A stretch of DNA of 64,000 nucleotides from the NCBI RefSeq assembly GCF_021390395.1, contig NZ_JAJUWT010000002.1, positions 248,001 through 312,000 on the forward strand, written 5' to 3'. The notes beneath the pieces are model-generated. The model ran no database searches. It was not told where the DNA came from and saw only the letters and a program-made list of their open reading frames with translations. Of the stretch, positions 7,753 through 17,690 are shown one piece after another; position 1 is the first letter of the stretch, and each line of letters starts with the position of its first letter. This DNA is from Saccharothrix sp. S26 (GTDB lineage: Bacteria; Actinomycetota; Actinomycetes; Mycobacteriales; Pseudonocardiaceae). Both the position numbers and the translations under genes were made by a program.

Positions 7753-9816
7753 TTAGAAGGGGGTGTTGGTGGTGGCGCGGTCGCGGAGGGAGGACGGTGG
7801 GCGGAAGCGCTCGCCGTAGGTGTCGGCCAGGTAGTCGGCCCGCTCCACGAACTCCGTCAGGCCGTAGGAGTTGATGAACTGGACGGTGCCGCCGCTCCAC
7901 GGTGCGAAGCCGAAGCCGAACACGCTGCCCACGTTCGCGTCACCGACCGACGTCAGCACGCCCTCGTCCAGGCACCGCACCGTCTCCAGCGACTGGATGA
8001 ACAGCAACCGGTCCTCGACGTCCTGCTCCGTCACGCCCGCGTCGGCCCGCGCGTACCGCGCCAGCCCCGGCCACAGGAACTTCCGGCCGCCCTCGGGGTA
8101 CTCGTAGAACCCCGCCCCACCGGACTTGCCCGTGCGCCCCTCGGCGACCAGCTCCTCCAGCACCTTGAACGCCGGGTGGTCGGCCAGCGCGCCGGACGCG
8201 GCGGGGTCGTCGGCCAGCGCCTGGTCGCGGATCTTGAGCTGCAACGTCAACGTGACCTCGTCCGACACCGCCAGCGGCCCGACCGCCATGCCCGCACGCC
8301 GTGCCACGTTCTCGATCAACGCCGGCGACACGCCCTCCGCGACCATCGACACGGCCTCGGTCACGTACGTGCCGAACGTGCGCGAGGTGTAGAAGCCCCG
8401 GCTGTCGTTGACCACGATCGGCGTCTTCCCGATCTGCAGCACGTAGTCGAACGCCCGCGCCAGCGTCTCGTCCGACGTCTTCTCCCCGCGGATGATCTCC
8501 ACCAGCCGCATCTTGGGCACCGGCGAGAAGAAGTGCAGCCCGATGAACCGCGCCGGGTCGGCCACCGCCGACGCCAACCCGGTGATCGGCAACGTCGACG
8601 TGTTCGACGCGATCACCGCGTCCGGCAGCGCCGCCGACTCCGCCGCGGGCAGCACCTGGTTCTTCAGCTCCCGGTTCTCGAACACCGCCTCGATCACCAG
8701 GTCGCAGCCCGCCAGGTCGGCGTCGGAGTCGGTCGGCGTGATGCCCGGCGTGTCACCGGCGCCGCGCCGGGCCGCCTCCAGCGTCACGTCCTTGAGCACG
8801 ACCTCGATCCCGGCCTTCGCGCTGACCTCGGCGATGCCCGCGCCCATCATGCCCGCGCCGAGCACGCCGACCTTGGCCACCTTCGACCGCTCGACCCCGG
8901 CCGGCCGCGACCCGCCCGCGTTGATCTCGTTGAGCTGGAACCAGAACGTGCTGATCATGTTCTTCGAGACCTGGCCCGCGGCCAGCTCCACGAAGTACCG
9001 CGCCTCGACCTGCAACGCGGTGTCGAAGTCGACCAGCGCGCCCTCGACCGCCGCGGCCAGCACCTTCTCCGGCGCGGGGTACACGCCGTGCGTCTTCTTC
9101 CGCAGCACGGCGGGCGCGGCGGCCAGCAGCCCGTACAGGTTCGGGTCGCCGACCCGCACGTCCGGCACGGTGTACCCGGGCTTGTCCCACGGTTGCTGCG
9201 GCGCGGGGTTCTCCTTGATCCACGCCCGCGCCTTGGCGATCAGCTCCTCGCGCGAGGACGCCAGCTCGTGCACGATCCCGGCCTGCAACGCCCGCGCCGG
9301 GCGCAGCTGCTTGCCCTCCATCAGCAACGGCAACGCCGGCTGCACGCCCAGCAGCCGCACCATCCGCGTCACGCCACCGCCGCCGGGCAGCAGGCCCAGC
9401 GTCGCCTCGGGCAACCCGAGCTTGATCTTGTCGTCGTCCAGCACCACCCGGTGGTGGCACGCCAGCGCGATCTCCAGGCCGCCGCCCAGCGCGCTGCCGT
9501 TGATCGCGGCCACGACCGGCTTGCCCAGCAGCTCCAACCGCCGCAGCTGGCCCTTGATCTCCTCCAGGAACCCGAGCGCCTCGCCCGCGTTCTCCGGCGT
9601 GATCGTGATCAGCAGGTTCAGGTCGCCGCCCGCGAAGAACGTCTTCTTGGCCGACGTCAGCACCACGCCGGTGATGTCGTCGCGCTCGGCCTCCAGCCGC
9701 GCGACCGCCTCGCCCATGTCCCGGTGGTACTCGGCGTTCATCACGTTCGCCGAGCCGGACATGTCCATCGTGAGGGTGACGACCCCCTCGTCGTCCCGCT
9801 CGAAGTGGATAGCCAT
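7753..9816 (-). CDS. fadB: FadB-type 3-hydroxyacyl-CoA dehydrogenase / enoyl-CoA hydratase
   Basis: A 687-residue bifunctional beta-oxidation enzyme starting at ATG 9816. An N-terminal crotonase domain (oxyanion segments around TSAKKTFFAGGDL and NGSALGGGLEIALA) is joined to an NAD-binding hydroxyacyl-CoA dehydrogenase (VGVLGAGMMGAGIAEV, then HFFSPVPKM) and its C-terminal domain. The start overlaps the fadA stop (TGATG), so both are made together as a trifunctional-type complex. Oddity: after VTLEAARRGA the protein jumps to the ITPTDSDADLAGCD segment. About 25-30 residues normally present between these points in the NAD-binding domain are absent, without loss of frame. Confidence 0.9.
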   Translation of the reverse strand: MAIHFERDDEGVVTLTMDMSGSANVMNAEYHRDMGEAVARLEAERDDITGVVLTSAKKTFFAGGDLNLLITITPENAGEALGFLEEIKGQLRRLELLGKPVVAAINGSALGGGLEIALACHHRVVLDDDKIKLGLPEATLGLLPGGGGVTRMVRLLGVQPALPLLMEGKQLRPARALQAGIVHELASSREELIAKARAWIKENPAPQQPWDKPGYTVPDVRVGDPNLYGLLAAAPAVLRKKTHGVYPAPEKVLAAAVEGALVDFDTALQVEARYFVELAAGQVSKNMISTFWFQLNEINAGGSRPAGVERSKVAKVGVLGAGMMGAGIAEVSAKAGIEVVLKDVTLEAARRGAGDTPGITPTDSDADLAGCDLVIEAVFENRELKNQVLPAAESAALPDAVIASNTSTLPITGLASAVADPARFIGLHFFSPVPKMRLVEIIRGEKTSDETLARAFDYVLQIGKTPIVVNDSRGFYTSRTFGTYVTEAVSMVAEGVSPALIENVARRAGMAVGPLAVSDEVTLTLQLKIRDQALADDPAASGALADHPAFKVLEELVAEGRTGKSGGAGFYEYPEGGRKFLWPGLARYARADAGVTEQDVEDRLLFIQSLETVRCLDEGVLTSVGDANVGSVFGFGFAPWSGGTVQFINSYGLTEFVERADYLADTYGERFRPPSSLRDRATTNTPF

Positions 9817-11018
9817 CAGACCCTCTCGATGATCGTCGCGATGCCCATGCCGCCGCCCACGCACAACGTGGCCAGCCCGCGCCGCAGGTCCCGGCGCTCC
9901 AGCTCGTCGAGCAGGGTGCCGAGGATCATGCAGCCGGTCGCGCCGAGCGGGTGGCCCAGCGCGATCGCGCCGCCGTTGACGTTGACCTTGTCGTCGGGCA
10001 GGTCGAGCTCGCGCTGGAACTTCAGCACCACCGACGAGAACGCCTCGTTGATCTCGAACAGGTCGATGTCCTCGACGGTCAGCCGCGCCTTGTCCAGCGC
10101 CTTGCGCGCGGCCGGGGCGGGACCGGTGAGCATGATCGTGGGCTCGGAGCCGACGACCGCGGTCGCGATGATCCGCGCGCGGGGTGTGAGGCCCAGCTCG
10201 CGGCCGACGCGCTCGTTGCCGATCAGCATGGCCGCCGCGCCGTCCACGATCTGCGACGAGTTGCCCGGCGTGTGGACGTGGTCGATCCGCTCCACGGTCG
10301 GGTACCGGTCGATGGCGACGGCGTCGAAGCCCAGGTCGCCGTGGAAGGCGAAGCTGGGCTTGAGCCTGGACAGCGCCTCCATCGTGGTCTCCGGGCGGAT
10401 CGCCTCGTCGTGGTCGAGCACGACCGAGCCGTTCTGGTCGACCACGGCCACCAGCGACCGGTCGAACCAGCCCTTGTCCCGCGCCAGCGTCGCCCGCTGC
10501 TGCGAGCGCAACGCGTAGGCGTCGACGTCCTCGCGGGTGAACCCCTCCAGCGTGGCGATGAGGTCGGCGCTCACGCCCTGTGGCACGAAGTTGACCGCCA
10601 TGTTGGTCTCGGGGTCGGCCATCCACGCGCCGCCGTCGGACCCCATCGGCACCCGTGACATCGACTCGACGCCGCCCGCCACCACCAGGTCCTCGAACCC
10701 GGACGCCACCTTGGCCGCCGCCAGGTTCACCGACTCCAGGCCCGACGCGCAGAACCGGTTGAGCTGCACGCCCGCCGGCCGCAGGTCCCACCCGGCCGCC
10801 AGCACCGCCGTGCGGGCGATGTCCGCGCCCTGCTCGCCGACCGGTGACACCACGCCGAACACGACGTCGTCCACCGCGGAGGTGTCGAGGTCGTTGCGCC
10901 GCGCCAGCGCCGCGAGCACCCCGGAGGCGAGGGTGATCGGCTTGACGCTGTGCAGCGATCCGCGCTTTCCCCTGCCACGCGGTGTGCGCACCGCGTCGAA
11001 GATCAAGGCTTCGCTCAT
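9816..11018 (-). CDS. fadA: acetyl-CoA C-acyltransferase (thiolase)
   Basis: A 400-residue thiolase starting at ATG 11018. The nucleophile is Cys90 ([10 protein letters not shown]). The acid/base histidine is in [15 protein letters not shown], and the second catalytic cysteine is in [10 protein letters not shown] near the C-terminus. It cleaves 3-ketoacyl-CoA in fatty-acid beta-oxidation. It is the first gene of the fadA-fadB operon, with a TGATG junction to fadB. Confidence 0.93.
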   Translation of the reverse strand: MSEALIFDAVRTPRGRGKRGSLHSVKPITLASGVLAALARRNDLDTSAVDDVVFGVVSPVGEQGADIARTAVLAAGWDLRPAGVQLNRFCASGLESVNLAAAKVASGFEDLVVAGGVESMSRVPMGSDGGAWMADPETNMAVNFVPQGVSADLIATLEGFTREDVDAYALRSQQRATLARDKGWFDRSLVAVVDQNGSVVLDHDEAIRPETTMEALSRLKPSFAFHGDLGFDAVAIDRYPTVERIDHVHTPGNSSQIVDGAAAMLIGNERVGRELGLTPRARIIATAVVGSEPTIMLTGPAPAARKALDKARLTVEDIDLFEINEAFSSVVLKFQRELDLPDDKVNVNGGAIALGHPLGATGCMILGTLLDELERRDLRRGLATLCVGGGMGIATIIERV

Positions 11019-11074
11019 GTACTCAACGGTAACCACGGGCGGGTCGCCTGCCCATGACCGCGCGAGGTGACTTA

Positions 11075-11527
11075 TTAGCTCACCGGGGTCAGCGGGTGGT
11101 CCATGGTCTCGCCCTCGCCCGCGAACCCGAGCCGCGCGTACAGCCGCCGGGCCGTCGCGTTGTCCCGGAACACGCGCAACCGCACCCGCGCCCACCCGTT
11201 CGCCCGCGCCCAGACCAGCACGTCCCGCACCAGCGCCTCGCCGACACCCCGCCGCCGGAACTCCGGCTTGACCCACATGGAGTACAGGTACAACACGTCC
11301 GAGTGGTCTTCGTGCGGCACGCCCGCCACCAGGCCCACCGGCTCCGGCTCCTCGGCCACGACCCGCACGCCGTGCCCCGGCGTCAGCTCCTCCCGCCACC
11401 GCGCCTCGTCGAACGCCTCCTCGACCGCCAAGGTGGAGCCGAACGCCTCGGGGTCGCTGCGCAGCGCGGTGAGCCGGATGGCGCGCCACGTCGCCCAGTC
11501 GTCGGGCCCGAGCCGCCGCAGTCGCAT
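11075..11527 (-). CDS. GNAT-family N-acetyltransferase
   Basis: About 150 residues, starting at ATG 11527 (an upstream in-frame GTG at 11545 is possible). A single GNAT domain is present, with the acetyl-CoA pyrophosphate loop [14 protein letters not shown], the strand [21 protein letters not shown], and a C-terminal MDHPL. The acceptor is not predictable. It lies just upstream of fadA in the same direction, but with its own 56-bp gap. Confidence 0.85.
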   Translation of the reverse strand: MRLRRLGPDDWATWRAIRLTALRSDPEAFGSTLAVEEAFDEARWREELTPGHGVRVVAEEPEPVGLVAGVPHEDHSDVLYLYSMWVKPEFRRRGVGEALVRDVLVWARANGWARVRLRVFRDNATARRLYARLGFAGEGETMDHPLTPVS

Positions 11528-11631
11528 GACCCCAGTGTCCCGCACACCCTGACCGATCCGCTCACGATCACCCGTCAGCCTGACGCGCTGCGGTCATGGC
11601 GGTCCGGCCACGCCGGTGGCAACGTCGAGCC

Positions 11632-12780
11632 ATGCCGACTCGCCGTTCCGCATGGATGACCGAGGACCTGGACCAGCTGCGCGAGCTGGCCCGCACGTTC
11701 TTCGACCGGGAGGTGGTGCCGCACCAGGAGCGCTGGGCCGCGCAGAAGCAGGTGGACCGCGACTTCTGGCGCAAGGCGGGCGAGGTCGGCCTGCTCTGCC
11801 TGTCCATCCCCGAGGAGTACGGCGGTGGCGGCGGGACGTTCGCGCACGAGGCCGTGCTGCTGGAGGAGCAGGCGCGGTGCGGTGACAGCGCCTGGGGCAA
11901 CAGCGTGCACAGCGGCATCGTCGCCCACTACCTCAACGCCTACGGCACCGAGGAGCAGAAGCGGCGGTGGCTACCGAAGATGGCCTCCGGCGAGTACGTC
12001 GGCGCGATCGCCATGTCCGAGCCCGGCGGCGGCTCCGACCTGCAGAACATCAAGACGCGGGCGCTGCGGCGCGGTGACGAGTACGTGCTGTCGGGCTCCA
12101 AGACGTTCATCACCAACGGCGCGCAGGCAGACCTGGTGATCGTCGTCGCCAAGAGCGACCCCAGCCAGGGCGCGACCGGCATCTCGCTGCTGGTCGTGGA
12201 GACCGCGCGGGCCCCGGGCTTCCGCCGCGGCCGGGTGCTGGACAAGGTCGGCATGCACGGCCAGGACACCGCCGAGCTGTTCTTCGACGACGTCCGCGTG
12301 CCGGCGGAGAACCTGCTGGGCACCGGCGAGGGCCAGGGGTTCATCCAGCTGATGCAGCAGCTCCCGCAGGAGCGGCTGATCATCGCGGTGGCGTCGGTGG
12401 CGGGCATCGAGGCGGCGGTGGACCTCACGCTGGCCTACGTCAAGGACCGCACGGCGTTCGGCCGCGAGCTGATCAAGTTCCAGAACACCCGGTTCAAGCT
12501 CGCCGAGTGCGCCACCGAGGCCCGCGTGACCAGGGCCTTCGTGGACGAGTGCGTGCGGGACCACCTGGCGGGCCGCCTCGACGTGCCCACCGCGGCGATG
12601 GCCAAGTGGTGGGCCACCGAGCGGCTGTGCCGGGTCGTGGACGAGTGCGTGCAGCTGTTCGGCGGCTACGGCTACATGGCCGAGTACCCGATCGCGCGCG
12701 CGTGGGCGGACGCGCGCGTGCAGAAGATCTACGGCGGGACGAACGAGATCATGAAGGAAATCATCGCGAGGTCGCTCTAG
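11632..12780 (+). CDS. acyl-CoA dehydrogenase
   Basis: A 382-residue FAD-dependent enzyme starting at ATG 11632. All acyl-CoA dehydrogenase domains are visible: an N-terminal helical domain, the middle beta domain signature [15 protein letters not shown] with [14 protein letters not shown], and a C-terminal domain with [15 protein letters not shown] and the QLFGGYGYM / [14 protein letters not shown] tail that carries the catalytic-base region. It introduces the alpha,beta double bond in acyl-CoAs. Its TAG overlaps the GTG of the CoA-transferase/racemase gene (TAGTG), so the two form a coupled operon. Confidence 0.93.
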   Translation: MPTRRSAWMTEDLDQLRELARTFFDREVVPHQERWAAQKQVDRDFWRKAGEVGLLCLSIPEEYGGGGGTFAHEAVLLEEQARCGDSAWGNSVHSGIVAHYLNAYGTEEQKRRWLPKMASGEYVGAIAMSEPGGGSDLQNIKTRALRRGDEYVLSGSKTFITNGAQADLVIVVAKSDPSQGATGISLLVVETARAPGFRRGRVLDKVGMHGQDTAELFFDDVRVPAENLLGTGEGQGFIQLMQQLPQERLIIAVASVAGIEAAVDLTLAYVKDRTAFGRELIKFQNTRFKLAECATEARVTRAFVDECVRDHLAGRLDVPTAAMAKWWATERLCRVVDECVQLFGGYGYMAEYPIARAWADARVQKIYGGTNEIMKEIIARSL

Positions 12781-13904
12781 TGCCCGGGCCGCTGGAGGGG
12801 TTGAAGGTCGTCGAGCTGGCGGGCCTCGCGCCCGCGCCGTTCGGCTGCATGGTGCTGGCCGACCTCGGCGCGTCGGTGGTCCGGGTGGACCGCGTCGGCG
12901 GTGCCACCGAGGTGCCGCTGCTGGGTCGCGGGCGGCGGTCGATCGGGGTGGACCTGCGCCGCCCCGAGGGCGCACAGCTGGTGCTCCGGCTGGTCGAGGG
13001 CGCGGACGTGCTGGTCGAGGGCTTCCGGCCGGGCGTGACCGAACGGCTGGGCATCGGCCCGGCGCAGTGCCTGGCCCGCAACCCGCGGCTGGTCTACGGG
13101 CGGATGACCGGGTGGGGCCAGGACGGCCCGCTGGCCGACCGCGCCGGGCACGACATCAACTACATCGCGGTGGCGGGCGCGCTGGAGCCGATCGGCCGGG
13201 CGGGCGCGCCACCGACCGTGCCGCTCAACATCGTCGGCGACTTCGGCGGCGGGGGGCTTCTGCTGGCGCTGGGCGTGCTGGCCGCGCTGTACGAGCGGGA
13301 GCGGTCCGGGCGCGGGCAGGTGGTGGACGCGGCCATGGTCGACGGGGCGGCGCTGCTGACCACCTTCCTGCACGGGATGTCGTCGGCCGGCGCGTGGCCC
13401 GGTGGGCGCGGGGAGAACCTGCTCGACGGCGGCGCGCCGTTCTACGACGTGTACGAGGCCGCCGACGGCCGGTTCGTCAGCATCGGGGCGCTGGAGGAGA
13501 AGTTCTACGCCGAGCTGCTCGACGTGCTCGGGCTGGCCGACGCCGGCCTGCCGAGCCGGCACGACCCGGCGAACTGGCCGGAGCTGCGCACCCGCATCGC
13601 CGCCGCCGTCGCCACCCGGACGAGGGACGAGTGGGCGGCGTTGGCGGAGGGCACCGACGCGTGCCTCGCGCCCGTGCTGGCACCCGGTGAGGCCCCCGGG
13701 TACGCGCACAACGTCGGGCGGGGGACGTTCGTCGAGGTGGACGGCCTGCCGCAGCCCGCGCCCGCCCCGCGCTTCGAACGCACACCCAGCACCACCCCGG
13801 GCCCACCGCCCGCGGTGGGTGAACACACGATCGAGGTACTGGGTGAGCTGGGGCTCGGTGAGGACGAGATCGCCGAGCTGCGGCGGGCCGGGGTGATCGG
13901 TTGA
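12780..13904 (+). CDS. CaiB/BaiF family, alpha-methylacyl-CoA racemase-like protein
   Basis: A 374-residue family III CoA-transferase-fold protein starting at GTG 12780, coupled to the acyl-CoA dehydrogenase. [39 protein letters not shown] and [22 protein letters not shown] are typical of alpha-methylacyl-CoA racemases. The GHDINY histidine and a downstream GDFGGGG segment lie where the racemase acid/base pair sits. It probably epimerises 2-methyl-branched acyl-CoAs before oxidation by the neighbouring dehydrogenase. A true CoA-transferase role is the alternative. Confidence 0.87.
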   Translation: MPGPLEGLKVVELAGLAPAPFGCMVLADLGASVVRVDRVGGATEVPLLGRGRRSIGVDLRRPEGAQLVLRLVEGADVLVEGFRPGVTERLGIGPAQCLARNPRLVYGRMTGWGQDGPLADRAGHDINYIAVAGALEPIGRAGAPPTVPLNIVGDFGGGGLLLALGVLAALYERERSGRGQVVDAAMVDGAALLTTFLHGMSSAGAWPGGRGENLLDGGAPFYDVYEAADGRFVSIGALEEKFYAELLDVLGLADAGLPSRHDPANWPELRTRIAAAVATRTRDEWAALAEGTDACLAPVLAPGEAPGYAHNVGRGTFVEVDGLPQPAPAPRFERTPSTTPGPPPAVGEHTIEVLGELGLGEDEIAELRRAGVIG

Positions 13905-14524
13905 CGCCGGTGGTGTGCCGCCAGGTCCGGTGGGTGCTGGGTGGGCTGGGGGTGCCCGCCTGACGTTGGCGCGCCACCGGTCCGGCGCGTGTCGGGGTGG
14001 TCGGCCGCCGCCAGGTCCGGTGCGGGCCGGTTGGAGCGCGGTGATCGGGCTGATGCCTGCCTCACCCGGTCCGGCCCCTGCCGTTCGCGCCGGGGTGATC
14101 GCCTGCCCGCCGTCCGCTCCAGCCCGTGCCGAGCCGGCCGGAAAAGGGCGCGGGAAATCACCTGAAGGGGGACCGGAATTGAGTGGCAGCCGCCATCGGC
14201 CTTTGTCACGCTCGGTGCGTGCCTCGGCGCAATCAGGTGATGGGCTGCGAAGAGATGGCGGTGTCTGAAGAACCTCGGTGTCCGTGCTGGGGGGTGGGCG
14301 AGCGCCCGTACCTTGGTGATCGGCGGGACCACAGGTCCCCTTGATCGTCCGTTCGGGTGACGATCGGCCCTCGTCAGGCGTGGTTGCGTGGTGGTCGTGC
14401 GACCGGTCGAGGGATGGCGGCGCGTTCGATCGTCATCATCCGGGTGAATGAGGGACCATGGCCGTTGACACGACCGGAGCGGCGTCGGGCCGCCCTGCCC
14501 AGTGACACGGACGGAGACCGATCA
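13905..14524. other. 620-bp intergenic region without a supported gene
   Basis: Open frames here have no recognisable protein character and no ribosome sites. The left part is repetitive: GCCGCCAGGTCCGGTG is present twice (about 13919 and 14008), with further CCGGTCCGG variants. This looks like decayed or low-complexity DNA. The right part presumably carries the promoter of the 53-residue membrane peptide gene. No RNA gene is recognised. Confidence 0.5.
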
Positions 14525-14686
14525 GTGAACGTCAAGAAGGTGGTGACGCTGGCGGCGGTCGCGCTGGTGCTGTTCCTCCTGATCACCCAGCCGAACGAGT
14601 CGGCCGAGGCGGTGAGGACCGCGCTCGGGTGGCTCCAGTCCGGCGCGGAGTCGATCATCACCTTCGTCCGCAGCCTCTTCGCCTAG
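14525..14686 (+). CDS. 53-residue single-pass membrane peptide
   Basis: GTG 14525 has GGAGA about ten bases upstream. The product is a Lys-Lys start, a hydrophobic helix (VTLAAVALVLFLLI, residues about 6-20), a short polar segment (QPNESAEAVRTALGWLQSGAES) and a final IITFVRSLFA helix. The codon pattern and clean initiation region support a real gene. It is too short for a domain call and its function is unknown. Confidence 0.6.
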   Translation: MNVKKVVTLAAVALVLFLLITQPNESAEAVRTALGWLQSGAESIITFVRSLFA

Positions 14687-14887
14687 ATCCCTCCCCGCAC
14701 CCCCTTGAACTCCGCTCAATGCGGTCACGATCGGTGACTATGCGCCCCCGGCGTTGCACCGTACGGGTGGAATGAGGGCTATAACGCCCTGGTAACAGGG
14801 TTTTAGACAAACCGGGGTCTAGCGGTTGTCGGTACCCGCTAATACGGTGCGTCGCATTGGCTGATCTTCGACCGACGAGGAGGCAGA

Positions 14888-15376
14888 ATGGTCGAGGACT
14901 CCGGAGTCGACGAGCTGCTGCGGCAGTGGGCGGCTGAGCGCTCGGACGACGCCGAGCTGCAGGAGGTGAACCGGATCAAGGACGCGTGGCTCGCGGAAGC
15001 CCCGCCGTCCGCGCCGGGGATCCCCGTGCAGCGCGCGAACGGCGGTCCGCGCGGCCTGGTGAAGGTCGAGTCCGCGGACCCGGCCTACGTGGCGGCGATG
15101 CGGAAGCGGGCGCCCGAGGTGCCCGAGGCCCTGCTCGCGGCCGCCGCCAGCTACTGGCAGCTGGTGGGCGACCTGTCCGAGGCGGAGCAGTGGTGGGACG
15201 CGGGCATCAGCCCGTTGGACCAGCGCGCTCTGGACTACCGGGCGGCCGGGCTCACGCCCGCCGACCTCGGTCGTCGCCTCGGCCCGATGACGGTGCTCCA
15301 GCACCTGCGTCGGGGCAGCGCGGCGGCCTGGTGCGTGGCCAGGCTGCAGAGGCAACGCCGGGACGGCGTGGCCTAG
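14888..15376 (+). CDS. hypothetical soluble protein
   Basis: 162 residues starting at ATG 14888, with GAGGAGG just upstream. It is acidic in the first half (ELLRQWAAERSDDAELQEV). The second half is rich in Trp and Ala helices (SYWQLVGDLSEAEQWWDAGI) and ends in basic RLQRQRRDGVA. There is no transmembrane segment, signal or known motif. I do not recognise the family. It is the first of three same-strand small genes leading to the glycine riboswitch. Confidence 0.65.
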   Translation: MVEDSGVDELLRQWAAERSDDAELQEVNRIKDAWLAEAPPSAPGIPVQRANGGPRGLVKVESADPAYVAAMRKRAPEVPEALLAAAASYWQLVGDLSEAEQWWDAGISPLDQRALDYRAAGLTPADLGRRLGPMTVLQHLRRGSAAAWCVARLQRQRRDGVA

Positions 15377-15388
15377 TTCCGACGAGTC

Positions 15389-15460
15389 GGGGCGGGCTCC
15401 TGAGGTCTTGGAGCCCTCACCTTCGAAGGGGCGGGCTCCTGTGCGGGGAGCCCCTGCCCC
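15389..15460 (+). terminator. tandem GC hairpins, probable terminator
   Basis: The 14-mer GGGGCGGGCTCCTG occurs twice, at 15389-15402 and 15428-15441. Each copy is followed by a complementary GGAGCCC-type arm, the second reading GGGAGCCCCTGCCCC, so two stem-loops sit back to back after the stop at 15376. There is no U-tract, as is usual in high-GC actinobacteria. The duplication could also be a small repeat element. Confidence 0.5.
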
Positions 15461-15487
15461 GTGCGAGGCACGAAGTACTCTTGAGGC

Positions 15488-15883
15488 GTGCGAGGCCTCC
15501 TCACCCCCCAGCGGCTGGCGATCGTGGCCGCCTGCCTGGCGTCGCTGGTCGTGTGCTGCGGCCTGGCGTACTGGCAGTGGGAGCGGTTCTCCGAGGCCGG
15601 CGGCACGTTCCAGAACCTGGGTTACGTCTTCCAGTGGCCGCTGTTCGGCCTCTTCCCCGCGTTCATGGTGTGGCGCATCCGCAAGCTGGACGCCCGCCGC
15701 AAGGCCGAGGCCGCCACCGCGACGGGCGCCGCCGACGAGGCCGCGCCGGAGCCGGTGGCCGTGCCGTCGCGGCCGGTCGTTACCGTGGAGCCCGTCGGAG
15801 CGCCCGCACGTGACGACGAGGACGAGGAGCTGGCGGCCTACAACCGCATGCTCGCCGAGCTGCACGCGCGGGACCAGCGGTGA
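15488..15883 (+). CDS. two-helix membrane protein with acidic cytoplasmic tail
   Basis: 131 residues starting at GTG 15488. Two hydrophobic helices (LAIVAACLASLVVCCGLAYW and VFQWPLFGLFPAFMVW) are followed by a basic stop-transfer segment (RIRKLDARRK) and an Ala/Pro/Glu-rich tail ending in a short amphipathic helix (EELAAYNRMLAELHARDQR). The ORF lies 15 bp ahead of a DUF3817 gene, so the pair probably forms an operon. Function is unknown. Confidence 0.7.
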   Translation: MRGLLTPQRLAIVAACLASLVVCCGLAYWQWERFSEAGGTFQNLGYVFQWPLFGLFPAFMVWRIRKLDARRKAEAATATGAADEAAPEPVAVPSRPVVTVEPVGAPARDDEDEELAAYNRMLAELHARDQR

Positions 15884-15898
15884 GGCGAAGGTAGGGCG

Positions 15899-16201
15899 AT
15901 GAGCGGCGCGTTGACCAGGTTCCGGTTCATGGCTTACGTGGTCGGTGTCGGCCTGCTGCTGCTCGTGGTCGCGATGATCGCCAAGTACGCGGGCGGCAAC
16001 GAGGGCATGATGCAGGTCGTCGGCCCGGTGCACGGCTTCCTGTACGCGATCTACCTGGTGCTCACGGTGGACCTCGCGCTGAAGGCCCGCTGGTCGATCA
16101 AGGGCACGGTGCTGGTGCTGCTCGCGGGCACGATCCCGTTCGTGTCGTTCTACGCCGAGCGCAAGGTGGTCGAGAGCGTCCGGGCCGAGAAGAGCCTGTG
16201 A
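15899..16201 (+). CDS. DUF3817 integral membrane protein
   Basis: A 100-residue protein with about three transmembrane helices. It matches DUF3817 by its RFRFMAYVVGVGLLLLV start, the central GPVHGFLYAIYLV motif with its conserved His, and the C-terminal FVSFYAERKV. The biochemical role of this family is not known. It is the last gene before the glycine riboswitch leader. Confidence 0.8.
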   Translation: MSGALTRFRFMAYVVGVGLLLLVVAMIAKYAGGNEGMMQVVGPVHGFLYAIYLVLTVDLALKARWSIKGTVLVLLAGTIPFVSFYAERKVVESVRAEKSL

Positions 16202-16269
16202 CCGGGGTTGACCCCGCCCACCGGCACCCCTAGCGTCTGGCGGTACCAACTGAACACGGCCGTCGATGT

Positions 16270-16450
16270 CGAGCGGGAGAGTCCCCGACCGGGGCGCCGA
16301 AGGAGCAACTCCTCCCCGGAATCTCTCAGGCACAGGTACCGCCCGACGAAGGCAACTCTGGAAAGCAGGCGCACCCGGTGCGCCTCGCCCACGGTGCAAG
16401 CCGCCCTCACCCGGTGGCGAAGCTCTCAGGCTCATGGCAGAGGGGGAGGC
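16270..16450 (+). ncRNA. tandem glycine riboswitch (gcvT type)
   Basis: Two consecutive aptamers are recognisable. Aptamer 1 runs about 16270-16366 with GGGAGAGTCC, GCCGAAGGAGCAA, AATCTCTCAGGCAC and CTCTGGAAAGC. Aptamer 2 runs about 16367-16450 with CCCACGGTGCAAGCC, GCGAAGCTCTCAGGC and GGCAGAGGGGGAGG. These are the conserved cores of the glycine riboswitch, which in tandem form senses glycine and usually switches on glycine cleavage genes. An imperfect hairpin (about 16444-16471) lies between aptamer 2 and gcvT and may be the expression platform. Confidence 0.92.
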
Positions 16451-16575
16451 TCACTCGACGAGGAGTCTCCGATGGGCCGTGTCATCCTTTCGCTCGTGAA
16501 TCTCTCGGACGTGCCCGCGCGCCGACCCGACCGGTCGGCGCCTCCGCATGCCCGCACCCAGGGAGGACCCGCCTG

Positions 16576-17676
16576 ATGGAAAGCCGCCGCACGCCCCTGC
16601 ACGCCGAGCACGAGGCGCTGGGCGCCATGTTCACCGACTTCGCGGGCTGGCGGATGCCGCTGCGCTACGACAGCGAGCTGGCCGAGCACCGCGCGGTGCG
16701 CACGTCGGCGGGCCTGTTCGACCTGACCCACATGGGTGAGATCCTGCTCACCGGCCCGGAGGCGGGCGCGGCGCTGGACCACGCCCTGGTCGGCCACGCC
16801 TCCGCGATCGGCGTCGGCCGCGCCCGGTACACGATGATCTGCGAGGCCGACGGCGGCGTGATCGACGACCTGATCGTCTACCGCACCGGCGACACCGAGT
16901 ACCTCGTCGTGGCCAACGCCTCGAACGCCGCCGTCGTGCACGACGCCCTGGTCGAGCGGGCGAAGGGCTTCGACACCGCCGTCGAGGACAAGTCCGCCGA
17001 CTACGCGCTGCTCGCCGTGCAGGGCCCGAACGCCACCGCGATCCTCGCCGGCCTCACGCCCACCGACCTGGGCGCGGTGAAGTACTACGCGTCGTACCCG
17101 ACCGAGGTCGCGGGCAAGCCGGTGCTGCTCGCCCGCACGGGCTACACCGGCGAGGACGGCTTCGAGCTGTTCGTCGCGCCGGACGACGCCGCGCACGTGT
17201 GGCAGGCCCTGCTGGAGGCGGGCGCCCCGCACGACCTCAAGCCCGCGGGCCTGGGCTGCCGCGACACGCTGCGGCTGGAGGCGGGCATGCCGCTGTACGG
17301 CAACGAGCTGGGCCGCGACCGCACGCCGTTCCACGCGAACCTCGGCCGGGTGGTGAAGCTGGACAAGCCGGGCGACTTCGTCGGCCGCGACGCCCTGGCC
17401 GCCGTCGCCGAGCGGGGCGTGGACCAGGTGCTGGTCGGCCTGAAGACCGCCTCGCGCCGCGCGCCCCGGCACGGCTACCCGGTGCTGGACGCCTCGGGCG
17501 AGCGGATCGGCGAGGTCACCAGCGGCGCGCTGTCGCCGACCCTCGGGCACTCGGTGGCCATGGCGTACGTGGCGGTCGGCCACACCGAGCCCGGCACGGA
17601 GCTGTCGGTGGACGTCCGGGGCAGGCACGAGCCGGTCGAAGTCGTCGCACTGCCCTTCTACAAGCGCACCTCGTAA
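16576..17676 (+). CDS. gcvT: glycine cleavage system T protein (aminomethyltransferase)
   Basis: 366 residues starting at ATG 16576, with GGGAGGA (16561-16567) upstream. GcvT signatures include [39 protein letters not shown] and [19 protein letters not shown]. It transfers the methylene group from the aminomethyl-lipoyl H protein to tetrahydrofolate. It lies directly under the tandem glycine riboswitch and 14 bp ahead of glyA. No gcvH or gcvP is nearby, so those partners must be encoded elsewhere. Confidence 0.95.
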   Translation: MESRRTPLHAEHEALGAMFTDFAGWRMPLRYDSELAEHRAVRTSAGLFDLTHMGEILLTGPEAGAALDHALVGHASAIGVGRARYTMICEADGGVIDDLIVYRTGDTEYLVVANASNAAVVHDALVERAKGFDTAVEDKSADYALLAVQGPNATAILAGLTPTDLGAVKYYASYPTEVAGKPVLLARTGYTGEDGFELFVAPDDAAHVWQALLEAGAPHDLKPAGLGCRDTLRLEAGMPLYGNELGRDRTPFHANLGRVVKLDKPGDFVGRDALAAVAERGVDQVLVGLKTASRRAPRHGYPVLDASGERIGEVTSGALSPTLGHSVAMAYVAVGHTEPGTELSVDVRGRHEPVEVVALPFYKRTS

Positions 17677-17690
17677 GGGAGACCCAACAC

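Noticed and set aside
13915-14268. Possible 117-residue gene in the 620-bp gap
   Set aside because: No ribosome site, repeat-derived sequence, and no recognisable protein features.
15389-15460. Tandem 14-mers as a CRISPR fragment
   Set aside because: Only two units, both forming terminator-like stems; no spacers or cas genes.
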